Assembly (NCBI GenBank): GCA_034509735.1
Contig: JACGWO010000004.1
Span: 14,613,395-14,677,394 of the forward strand
Origin: Sesamum alatum
Taxonomy: Eukaryota; Streptophyta; Magnoliopsida; Lamiales; Pedaliaceae
DNA length: 64,000 nt
Direction of reading: 5' to 3'
Shown one piece after another: positions 46,020 through 55,688 of the stretch. Every line of letters starts with the position of its first letter. Within the stretch, counting starts at the first letter, position 1. The notes below the pieces were generated by a model, which was not told the origin of the DNA, made no database searches, and saw only the letters and a program-made list of their open reading frames with translations. The translations under genes and the position numbers were made by a program.

Positions 46020-46463
46020 TGATAAAGATTCTCTTCGAGATAGATGGGAAATAGGTCCAATCAAATGGTGGTTAGTACATGGTTCTACAGTCACCTTCAA
46101 AGTATTTCTCTAAAGTTACTTGGCCACGTTTCTTCTTCTTCTTGTTGTGAGAGAAATTGGAGTACTTATGCATTCATCCACTCGACAATGAGGAATCAAA
46201 TTACTCCACAATGTGCTCAGGATCTAGTTTTTGTGCACAACAATCTTCGACTTTTGTCAAGAAAGACTCCACAATACATGCAAGGCGACACTGAAATGTG
46301 GGATGCGGTAGGAGATGCTTTTGAGACCATAGAAGATGTTGGCATTCTACAGATTGCAAATCTCTCTCTTGATGAACTAGAGTTGGAGTCTGTTTTATTT
46401 GATGAAATTACTGAAGATCCACCAGATGATCATGACAATTTAACTTATTTGGATGACTAGAAA
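46020..46463 (+). pseudogene. hAT transposase dimerisation domain (Dimer_Tnp_hAT)
   Basis: Just upstream a PIKWW motif is read in another frame (about 46057-46073). After a shift, one frame (46044-46460) carries SSSCCERNWSTYAFIHS (about 46140-46190), then QDLVFVHNNLRLLSRKTPQY and an acidic tail ending LDD at the TAG 46458-46460. The CERNWS and LVFVHNNLRLL signatures are hallmarks of the hAT C-terminus. The ATG at 46044 is not a real start. Confidence 0.87.
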
Positions 46464-47079
46464 TTTGGATGATTTAATTGATTATATATGTATTCTGGTT
46501 ATGAAGTTATGAACTTATATGTAAGACATCATTATATCATGCTTTATTGTGACACTTTTATATTGCATATATTAATTTTATGAGAAATTAAGTGTATATA
46601 TATAAAAAAATATATTATTTATAATCGTGTCAGTGTCATGTCGTGTCCTACTTTTTAAAAAAATTTCGTGTCACCATGTCTGTGTCGTGTCGTATCCGTG
46701 TCTCCGTGTCTGTGTCTATACATCATAGTTCAAGAATAAGTCGGCCAAGAACAAGGTCAATCAGCCGGCTAACCCCGCGATAGCATCTACTGTCTACCGC
46801 GGGGAATCTTCCTCAGTCGACATGCACAAGAGAAAGATGGTAAGTAATTTTTAATTTCTTTTAAAGTTTTTAGCAACATTTATTAAATATTTGGCTAATT
46901 GTTCTTTTCTTGTACAGGAAGCACAGCTCGGTCTGCCTGTGAAGCAGATGGATTATTCTTCAGATGCTACAAAAAGAAGGCCGACGGCGGCTGGAGCGGC
47001 CCGAGTGCAGCGAAGGTGGCGGTAAGTAATCATCATTTATTTATTTTTCTTTAATTTTTTTGAATAATAATAATAATAA

Positions 47080-47578
47080 GGGTTAATTACACTTACACCC
47101 CCTCTGAGAATGTATAATTACACTTTCCCCCGAAAAAGTTTTGAAATTACAGTTATACCCCCTTCGAAAATTCTCTGTTTACACCTGACCCCCATCCGTT
47201 AGAGTTTGGACGAAAAATATTCACGTCAACAAAAATAATTACACAAATTTTCAATTTTTCCCATCATTTAACATTCTCATGTATATTTTTGTACTTATAA
47301 GAGGACAAGTGTAACGTATATGTATGGAGTGAGGCCAATATTATTATATTTTTTCCTTATAAGTACAAAATTATTGCACGAGAGTATTAAATGAGAGGTA
47401 AAATTAAAAATTTATGTAATTATTTTTGTTGAAATGAACATTTTCCGTCCAAACTTTAACGAATGGAGGTCAGGTGTAAACAAATAATTTTTAGAAGGAG
47501 TGTAAATATAATTTCAAAACTTCTTTGGGGGAAAGTGTAATTATGCATTTTCAGAGGGGGTCTAAATGTAATTAACCC
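47080..47578. mobile_element. Fold-back MITE in a TNPD intron (499 bp)
   Basis: The ends are long inverted repeats. GGGTTAATTACACTTACACC reads inward on the left, and the right end reverse-complements to GGGTTAATTACATTTAGACC. Homology continues through the GTGTAATTA, TTTGAAATTA and CAGGTGTAAAC blocks, so nearly the whole unit can fold. It is inserted in an (AAT)n tract, which hides the exact TSD. Confidence 0.88.
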
Positions 47579-47619
<41 letters not shown>

Positions 47620-47620
47620 T
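47579..47620. repeat. (TAA)n microsatellite
   Basis: About 13 TAA units follow the MITE. A shorter run (47064-47079) lies on its other side, so the MITE split one tract. Confidence 0.9.
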
Positions 47621-48189
47621 TTTAGTTTGTTTTACAGGAGACGTTCCAAAAGTTGCTGGAGGATCACCTGCCTCAGGCCACGATACTCTGGCCGAATCGG
47701 AGGGCTCAGTGGCGATGACTGAGCAGAATCTGTGGTTGGCAGCGGTCGGACTCAAGAGCAAGGGTCGTGTATTTGACCTTGGTTCAGAGCCCCACACCAT
47801 TAACCAGACCTACATATCACCATTGCCACAACGAGACATGGAGGATCGGATGGTCCAACTTTAGACGATGATGGTGGACATGATGGACATGATGAAGGCT
47901 ATGCAGACCAACTCCTCCACTGACGGTCCCTCACAGCCTCCAACGAACCCCTGTGCCCCAGATGATGATGACATGGACCATGGCGCTGAGGGGGCCGGGG
48001 TGTAGATTAGGTTGTTTTTTTTTAATATTGTAATTAAACGTATATTTATTTTATTACTATAATTTTTTCCATAATTATCTATATTGTATTGTTAATTGCA
48101 TTCAATTATTTAATATTTAATTAGTTAATCAAATTAAAATAAATAAATAATTTTACTAATCAATTATAGTTTTTTAATTATTATTTTAA

Positions 48190-49073
48190 AACCAAAAAAA
48201 ATTAATAATAAATATTTGAGGGACGATCATTTGAACAGTTAGGGATTGCCTAGATATCGAATAAACCGTTCCAAATCTAGATTCCAAGAACAAGTGATCC
48301 GTTCCAAAGTGTAGTCCAACCTGAGGTTCAACCTGTGTCACAAATACCGGTCCAAAATATTGAAACAAAAGTAAATGCTGTTCCAAAATTAATTACCAAA
48401 TATCAAGGTTATCGTTCCAAACAAGCACCTAAGTACCATTACAATGTTGCATTCCAAATAAGGGACAAAATTGTGCCTAATTAAATTCAAAAGTTAATGA
48501 CCAAATATTATTTATGTCGCTCCATACCCCATTCCTAAAATCGTGCCAAGCATGTATTCCAAATAAAGAACAACACCATCCCTAAATACATTTCAACGTA
48601 GGATTCAACTAGAGTTCCATATGCCGTTCCACTACCTATCACCAGGACATAAACCAACCATTCCGAATTGTATACCTAAAAGAGTTGCAAGATGCGTCTT
48701 TCATACATTCAAATTTATGTTAATAGAGTTGCAAAGACCGTTCCAAATCATGTCCAAAATTAAAGAATCGAACCATTCCAAATAATAAAAATATGTTCCA
48801 AATACAAAAATTATATAGGTACATATACTAACTTAATCAGGAGTGATTTTTACCATGTGAGTAAAAAATCCTGCCTAATTAAGAGTGATCGCTTCACAAC
48901 CATTCCTAAATATTAGGAATACCATCAATTACGACGGAACGTTTCCCATTCCATTACCGTTTCAAAGGCTAGTCCAAATATGTTCAGCGAGTAATTCTCC
49001 CTTCCAAATTGAAAAAAAAAAAAGAGTTCCTAAGCTCGGTACAATTCCCCCATTTTTATGTTTTTTTGTAGTG
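48190..49073. repeat. Right subterminal region of the CACTA element
   Basis: CGTTCCAA and related words recur throughout (for example 48268, 48299, 48412, 48625, 48739 and 48958), leading to the terminus TTTTTTTGTAGTG at 49061-49073. Confidence 0.75.
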
Positions 49074-49116
49074 TTGCAAGTACCAAAGGGATGGTATAAT
49101 CATTTCGACAACTATC
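49074..49116 (+). pseudogene. Copia A RT, 43-bp continuation beyond the CACTA element
   Basis: CAAGTACCAAAGGGATGG, then TATAATCATTTCGACAACTATC, matches copy 2 at about 50329-50372 (QAPRAWYSRFDNY). It is the other side of the CACTA insertion at 28869 and breaks off at 49116. Confidence 0.8.
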
Positions 49117-49431
49117 TTTTTGGAGCAGTCTTTTCCATGTTTCCTTTTTGTAGCGGTTGTTAGGCGGATATTTGGAATTGTTGTCGTTTTTCATTCACAG
49201 GCTGCTCCAACAAGTAAAGAAGTGTTCCAACATGTAATACTAGTTCGAACACAATTATTGGCACGGTAGGCGTAACGGTCATGCCGTTCCAATATGCTCG
49301 AATTTATCACAACAAAAATGTAATGTCAGCAATGGGTTTTTGCTCCACAAGAGTTCCTATGACCATTCCAAATTGGATCAGGATTTGGAACGTCACACTA
49401 TCCGGGCCAATCTCACATTTTTTTGTAGTGC
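49117..49431. mobile_element. Orphan CACTA 3' end fragment
   Basis: It has GTTCCAA-type subterminal words (49224, 49283, 49363 and 49388) and ends CACATTTTTTTGTAGTG at 49431, a second CACTA right terminus. No matching left terminus is nearby. It abuts the MULE cargo copy 2 at CACCAAAG. Confidence 0.75.
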
Positions 49432-49603
49432 ACCAAAGGCCTCGATTCTAAGTATCAGAATATGGCAAGGGAATTGTAGTGTGGAGAAGAACTCATTTGT
49501 GGGGGAGGTTCATGTGGTGTTGGGGAAGATTTATATGGGGAAAGGGAGCTTTGAGGAGGTAGGGAGACGGCTAAGATTGGGTTATAAACCACTTATTTGT
49601 GCA
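49432..49603 (+). pseudogene. MULE cargo, copy 2 (short)
   Basis: It is homologous to 26927-27085 and 28225-28245, reading SILSIRIWQGNCSVEKN, then SFVGEVHVVLGKIYMGKG. Here no hAT-like element interrupts it, so it shows the empty site. Frame continuity is kept better than in copy 1. Family unknown. Confidence 0.6.
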
Positions 49604-49834
49604 GGGAAAAGGGTGAAATTATGTACAAGGGCCTCAAAAAATTGGCACATAGCATGTAATTCAAACAGTCTGAAAATACACTAATTTTGATCTGAAACAT
49701 AAAATAATGGTAATATACAAAATTTACAAAGGTTGAGAGGTGATTTCTCAAAAAAAAAAAAAAAAAATAGTTGTGAGACAAAATGCAAATCACCCCATAT
49801 GTTAGGGGGGGAGGGGGATGTCTGCATTTTACCC
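49604..49834. repeat. MULE right terminal inverted repeat, copy 2 (complete)
   Basis: It ends TCTGCATTTTACCC, the reverse complement of the left terminus GGGTAAAGTGCAGA, and continues as a diverged inverted copy of 2898-3119. A run of about 18 A (49750-49767) lies inside. AAGAATAAA follows immediately (49835-49843). Confidence 0.85.
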
Positions 49835-49843
49835 AAGAATAAA

Positions 49844-51412
49844 TGGTGACAATCTATTTTGGTTTTTTATGAATAAAGAACCTTTGAGTTTTGAAGAAGT
49901 CGTAAAAGATAAGAAATGCGTATAAGGCATGGAGGAAGAAATTCATTGAATTGCAGAGAATGACACTTAGGAGATAGCGACACTACCATGTGGTCATAAA
50001 ACCATTGAGTCAAATGAGTGTACAAAATTAAGAGAAATGCTAAAGGAGAAGTGAAAAGGTATAAAACGGGGCTTGTTGCAAAGGGGTATAAACAAAAGTA
50101 TGGTATCGACTATGAAGAAGTTTTTGCTCCCGTTGTTCGCTTGGATATATACGGTTATTGGTCGCTCTTGCGGCACAAAACCGATGGCCAATTTATTAAA
50201 TGAATGTGACGTCTGTATTTTTAAATGGAACTCTTGAAGAATAAGTGTATGTTGAACAACTGGATGGTTTTATGGTTAAAGCCATGAATATGAGATGTTA
50301 AAATTCAAGAAATCATTATATGGTCTCAAGCAAGCACCAAGAGCATGGTATAGTCGTTTTGACAACTATCTTCAAAAGAATGATTTCTCAATATGCCTTC
50401 ATGAGTATGTTCTTTACGTGAAGAAGGAGAGAGGAGATATTTTATGTGTATTCATTTATGTGGATGATCTCATTTTTATGAGATATAATCCACATATATG
50501 CGACAACTTCAGGAAGGCAATGGTGTAAGAATTTGATATGAGTGATATGAGATTCATGTCATATTATTTGGGAATAGAGGCGAAACAAAAAGTGACGAAA
50601 TTTTCATTTCTCAAGAGGCGTATGCAAGAGAGATCATAAAAAAAGGTCCAGGATGATAGAATGCAATCCGGTGAATACTCTAATAGAGTGTGGAGTGAAA
50701 CTCTTCAAAGAGGATGGAGCAAAAAAAGTGGATTCCAACTATATTTTGAAGTCTTGTGGGGAGTTTACGGTACTTAACTTGTACTAAACCCGACATACTA
50801 TTTGCAGTGGGATTAGTGAGTCGATTCATGGAGAACCCAAGTGAACACATATGAATGTAGCAAAGCGAATTCTTCGATATCTAAAAGATACTGTTGATTA
50901 TGGCATTTTCCACACTCTTCTAACCAAGCTTGTTTGAAAGGACATTGTGATTGTGACTATTACGGTGATGTTGATGATCGAAAAAGCACTATCGGGTTTG
51001 TGTTTTCCTTTGTTGAAAATGCAATTGCATGGTGCTCAAGGAAACAACCAATTGGGACTCTATCAACATGTGAGTAAGAGTATGTCGCTACAACTGCGAG
51101 AACATGTCATGCAATTTGACTAAGGAGATTACTAGGTGAACTTTATTTTGCGCAAGATGGAGCAACTAATTATAGTGGGCATTAAATCAGCTATTGTTCT
51201 TGCTAAAAATTCGGTGTTTCATGATCGAAGGTAGTATATAGATGCAAGGTTTCATATTATTTGAGATTGCATTGCTACCAAAGAGATTGAGGTAGAGTAC
51301 ATCAAAGCACTTGATCAAGTTCCAGATATTTTTACGAAGGCCCTCAAGAAAGATAGAATCCAATAATTTAGAGAGATGATTGGAGTTGTAAAGAAGTCAA
51401 GTTTACAGGGAG
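49844..51412 (+). pseudogene. Copia A reverse transcriptase-RNase H, copy 2
   Basis: The 3' half of Copia A, broken by many stops. Legible blocks in order are [20 protein letters not shown] (about 50048-50107), LKFKKSLYGLKQAPRAWYSR (50298-50357), FIYVDDLIF (catalytic YVDD, about 50454-50477), LILRYLKDT-like (about 50872-50893), RNase H (KSTIGFVFSF-like, about 50983-51012), and the polyprotein end with VEYIKALDQVPDIFTKALKK (about 51294-51353) and a SLQGVL-like end at the LTR edge. It is uninterrupted where copy 1 holds the CACTA element. Confidence 0.88.
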
Positions 51413-51716
51413 TGTTGAAAATTGCCAAAAGAATTAAACTTGTCTTCTACTTTTCAGTAGTCACAGTTTTTCAGCAGACTTATAGACGCATTTTCAGAAT
51501 GCAAACGATCGTTATTTTGGGTGAATCTTAAATGGAATTAAAGCTCTGTGGGCCTAGTTTCAAATGGTGAAAATTTCAAGTTCATTGGAATTTTTTGTAG
51601 AAAGTTATGATTGTCTTATGTAGGACTGCCAGAAACAGAGTGTGTTGTTTAGGATTCTATTTTTGCATTTATTCTGTGTACGAAATTCTATGATTATTAA
51701 CAGGTGTTTAAACCTT
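51413..51716 (+). repeat. 3' LTR remnant of Copia A
   Basis: TGTTGAAAATTGCC begins right after the polyprotein end and a purine stretch (TTTACAGGGAG), as expected for a copia 3' LTR. No partner LTR is in the window, so the right limit is not defined. The Harbinger-like element may lie inside it, with LTR sequence continuing past 52694. Confidence 0.6.
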
Positions 51717-51719
51717 TAA

Positions 51720-52691
51720 GGCCCTGTTTACTTCACAGGATGGATAAAGAGGCGAAATATTAATGTCTGATTATGTTAGATATTACATTGTTTGGGACCA
51801 CTTCTTTCCTCTGTATACTTTGCTGAACAAAGTTCAGAAGAGAAACATGATTTATTGCCATCTTATGTTTCTTTGTATGCATACCCATATGGATTAATTA
51901 CTCAATTACATTTTTGCCCACACAAGAAGACAAAAGATGTCTAATCCTCTCTCTCCCCCCCAACCTGTTGCGATGCCCATTTCTTCTGTTTTCTTTCCTC
52001 TTCACACAAATGAAATCAACTGTAATTTTCATTGTTCAGAGTGAGATCTGTAGAGTTCCTAGTAATGGCCGAAGGTAAGTTAAACAAAACTTATTATTCA
52101 GTTCAAATATCTAAAGGTTTCACCGCAGCTTACAATATTGTATGAGATTACACCATTTCTATCGGGTTCGTCATTCTTTCAATCGCACAATAAGAAAAAA
52201 CAAAGAATTAATAATTTATAAAAATTAAAAAGTATCCACTCACACATAAAATTTAATGTTGCGAATGAGATGAACGGGAAGAAAGGAGAACACGGAGAAA
52301 GAATAGAAAGGAGTTCCTCACCTACCAAGCACATGAAATCACAGCTTCATTGAAATTGTGTATTGAAGCTTCTACAAAATAGTCAAAAAGGAGCCAGAAA
52401 TGCATTAAATTGTCTAACATGGAAGGTGGTAATATGTGCAAAAAGTAAGGACAAAACAGTCTTAAAAAATAAAAAAAAAGGAGGGCAAAAAAGGAAGAAA
52501 CAGAACTCCTAGTTCTACAATAAAATGGTGGCCTTTAATCAAGGCAAGAAGGCTGCTGACCAAAATCAGGGAGGAACAGGAAAAAATCAAGGGCCACACA
52601 TTCTACTCACGGGCCGATTAGGAACGCAGTAAACAGTCGACTATGGCTGATTAACAAGGATCCTTGTTAATCTGCCATAGTAAATGCGCCC
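51720..52691. mobile_element. PIF/Harbinger-like non-autonomous element (972 bp), TSD TAA
   Basis: TAA lies on both sides (51717-51719 and 52692-52694). The left end is GGCCCTGTTTACT. The right end reverse-complements to GGGCGCATTTACT. A GGSCCTGTTT-like terminus plus a TAA/TTA TSD is characteristic of PIF/Harbinger MITEs. A perfect AACAAGGATCCTTGTT palindrome lies at about 52656-52671. No transposase is present. The interior contains an ATGGCCGAAG-GTAAGT stretch at about 52066-52081 after a pyrimidine-rich leader-like tract. Confidence 0.82.
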
Positions 52692-52694
52692 TAA

Positions 52695-55500
52695 AAGGAC
52701 TTGTAATATGATGTTATTCAGATGAAGAGAGGAACAATTTAGAAAATAAGATATACTCCTTTTCTCTTTCTTAAAACATATAAATAAATATTGAACCGAT
52801 CATAACTTCCAATAGAGAAATCGTCATACTTCCTTTGCCACCAGACATCTTTTAGCCCACACTTCTCGGGTCTAAGCTTAGTTCCCTTACAATCCAACTC
52901 TTGATGCATTTTTTTTTTTCTTTTGGTAACAAGTAGGCCATGCTACCAAAAGAACACCATATTCCTAGTCATTTGAAGCACACTCATAAATCTTTCATTA
53001 TTAGCTTGTTAACATGTTTCACTAATCAAATACTGCCTTTTGCAATAAAAGACTTCACATGATCAGTGCATAAGTAGTAGGAAATTATTTAAACTATGTT
53101 CATCATTGAAGATCAGTGTTATACATCTGCTTTTGATGCAAGTGTTAGATATATATATTTATATATGTTCTGGTGCATGACAGCCGCATATTCTTGAGAC
53201 CATCGCCGTCTGTACTTGACACTGTATAAAATTATCTCAATGCTTTGTGTTCTCTCCCAATGAGTTGATGCATTAGAGAGATGCAGAGAGTCAAAAAGGT
53301 CAGGAAGGGACCACCACTGCACTTCCGAGTTCTATGCTCCTACCATCATAAGCTACTGCTTAATCAACTTCTTAGACTATGATTCTTGTGTGCAGCACTT
53401 CTGTTATAGTCCACTATGTCGTCTCGTTGTCGTTAATATAAGTTTGGTTTACGACTCTATTGATGCCTTGTTGCGCGATGTATTGTCCGTTTTGACTTCG
53501 TATGAACCTCAATGTTTTGTCCTAAAAAGGATAGCTCGATGAGGAAAGGAGGTCTTGTGGTTTATATGCCCCTCATACTTCTCGTCTGCAATCAATTGGG
53601 ATGTTTGCTTGCAGCACTGAGATACTTCTGAATTTGTTTGCTTTAATTATCAAATAGAAACATTAATTTTTGGTATTTGATTAATGTTCTCTGCAATTAT
53701 AATTGGAAAAGAAATAAAACATTATTAATTTTTGGTATTTGATTAATGTTCTCTGCAATTATAATTGGAAAAGAAATAAAACATTATTACCAGAACCAAG
53801 AATCACTGAGTGGAGTCGAGATTAGAGAAAAACATATAACAGGATCAATCTAGTCATGCTTTCCTAGGACTGAGTTCATGTCTGTGTCCTAGATTCACCA
53901 AGTATGGTTTGTTGGAGGGATAACCCGAAGCTTCTTATCAAGAAAGGGAGATGTAGTTTGTGGCAAAACCTTAAACAGACTAAAAAAAACAAAGGATCAT
54001 CAAATTTTAAGGAACAAGCTTTGGTTATTCATCACTTCCTCCTAGGTTTAATTATTCTTACCAGAATGCGGGTTGTGTCTTCGTCATCATGAACTTATCA
54101 CCATGCCTACCAAGTTCACATCAATCAGGGACCAAAAACGAATAAATTATGGGTCGCGACAAATCAGAGGCACTTTAGGGCTGGTGGGACTCAAGCTTTC
54201 CACATATCGCGACAAATGTAGGCATGCAAGATCGGTACACCAAGAAAATTAAGATATGAATTGAATAATTAAGTTATTCTAGAATCACTTTCTTGACGAG
54301 ATTGGTAAAACTGCTTTTTATGTGTTTCACTAGTCTAAAGATGGTTTGTCTGGCAGCCTTGCACTCTTGAGACCATCTCCTTTTGTACTTGATACTGTTT
54401 AAAAATGATGTTATTGCGAGCCCGCCTTTGCTTATTTAATTGCAGTTCAATAATAAAATGGAGTTGCATAATGTAAAAAGTGGTAAGGGACCACAACCAC
54501 ACTTCTAATGTCAAGAAAGAATTTCTGCAGTTGTTTTCTAAACTAGTCTGTCTGGTGCAAGAATTTGAACATTCTTATTCTTAATTGGTACTAGTAACCT
54601 TAAATCTTTTGGTTGTCTGATGTTTCATTGGAACATGAGACTAATTTTGGACTAGTTCTCTGGATAGCTAAAGAGTAAACCATATATGCTTTTCAAACGG
54701 ATAAGGAGAAACCAGAATCTTGATTATGAGAAATTCTTATGAATTCATGGCCTAAGACATAGAGAACATCAGTTCTCCCACAAGGGCTAATTAAATTCTT
54801 GATACACTCGAAGTTGAGATTTTGCTGTAGAAATTTTGCTGTAAAGTTCTAAATCTACTAGAAATTGGCACGTGCAAGTCGAGTACTGGCTTAAATTTGA
54901 GGTCGCACATGACTTGCACGCATTGTCTTTCGACCAATTTCAGATTTCCTATATATAAACTATGTGATCAAACTGCATAAGTTACAAAAATAATGAAACC
55001 AACATGCAAATTCCATTTCTTACAAAATCAAAACCCAAACATATAATTACAGGACTAGAATACAATAATGCATATGAATTATGATCATTACATACCTCTT
55101 ATGTTTAAAAAGGGGTACGTGTTTATCATTTTACTACCTAGTACTGTTCAAAACGGGGAAATAATGAGAATTTACTGCCTTGTTAGTATTTAATGTGAAC
55201 CCTTTTTCACATAAGACAAAGGGGTTTCTATTTAAGGAACAGACCTCAAAATAATCGATGGATCTAACTGTAGATTGATTCTTTATCTCATGTCCTAGAA
55301 AAGGAAGTGTAAAGCCAAGGTAAGTTAGGTAACAGGAAAACTTAGGCAGAATCCAACTTCTTGCTATCCGAGGTGTGAAGCACGAAAAGTAGAATGTCCC
55401 AACTTTTAGCATTTGTTTATGTTTAATATTGGTTAAACAGTGAGTATAAACCCTATCATATTAGGACTAATTGCACACATAATGCAATGAATCTGATCAT
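52695..55500. other. Intergenic DNA upstream of the ARM/TPR gene
   Basis: No gene is supported. It contains a 62-bp tandem duplication (53664-53788) and two diverged copies of a ~170-bp segment (about 53190-53340 and 54365-54510). Short open frames such as 53904-54092 lack recognisable features. Confidence 0.6.
53664..53788. repeat. 62-bp tandem duplication
   Basis: Two essentially identical units contain TTTTTGGTATTTGATTAATG, TCTCTGCAATTATAATTGG and AAAAGAAATAAAACATTA. The high identity implies a recent event. Confidence 0.92.
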
Positions 55501-55688
55501 CTGTATTTGAAATTGCCAAAAATTAATTGCACAAAGTCTTCTTATATGCTCACAACTTGGCCTAACCCACTCACTAAACTTTCCATCATATCCAAATCTT
55601 CAAAGATCCTTAAACTCCAAACCCTAATTAAAGAGCAAAAGTAGAACCCTCAAGTGATCATAATTACTCTCTCAAGAAAGTGTACAAA

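Larger units (their letters stand above)
44199..46728 (+). mobile_element. hAT element, internally deleted (2530 bp), TSD TTCAAGAA
   Basis: A perfect 8-bp TSD (44191-44198 and 46729-46736) flanks inverted ends CTATAATGCACGGACAC and CTATGATGTATAGACAC (right end reverse-complemented). Both subterminal regions are dense in GGACAC/GTGTCC words (44208-44370 and 46627-46717). It carries remnants of an hAT transposase in the plus orientation: a BED zinc finger at 45303-45752 and the C-terminal dimerisation domain at 46020-46460. The catalytic centre between them is deleted, so the element is non-autonomous. Removal restores the TNPD frame EEFKN-K. Confidence 0.93.
43398..48005 (+). pseudogene. TNPD-like (Transposase_24) second CACTA gene, interrupted
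   Basis: It starts at an ATG near 43401 with a Gly/Arg tract and a Pro/Ala/Ser/Thr-rich head (to about 43738). Exon-like blocks follow at 43811-43932 (ending HQHIWFERIK), 44019-44198 (FAGKFICKLFTLARQSLVKP), 46737-46839 (KNKVNQPANPA), 46919-47022 and 47638-48005, the last carrying WLAAVGLKSKGRVFDLGSEP (about 47735-47794) and an acidic tail to TAG at 48003-48005. GT...AG boundaries surround several blocks. The hAT element splits it at 44199-46728 and a MITE lies in the last intron. In-frame stops (43647, 44034, 44139, 47716 and others) show decay. A homologue is at 60198-61712. Confidence 0.8.
28870..49073 (+). mobile_element. Large CACTA (En/Spm) element, nested, 20.2 kb
   Basis: The left end is CACTATAAGAAAATGCGGG. 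The right end is TTTTTTTGTAGTG, the reverse complement of CACTACAAAAAAA. It sits inside the Copia A RT: the flanks LYGFKQ (left) and QVPKGWYNHFDN (right) rejoin into a continuous RT block. The trinucleotides beside the ends (CAG and TTG) do not match, so the TSD is worn or the ends are rearranged. Without copia D, the hAT element and the MITE its core is about 7.3 kb. It holds two broken genes, TNP2-like then TNPD-like, in the order usual for this superfamily. Confidence 0.85.

Noticed and set aside
49340..49684. 114-residue open frame as a gene
   Set aside because: It starts in a CACTA subterminal region and ends in a MULE terminal repeat. Only the middle (cargo copy 2) is coding-like.
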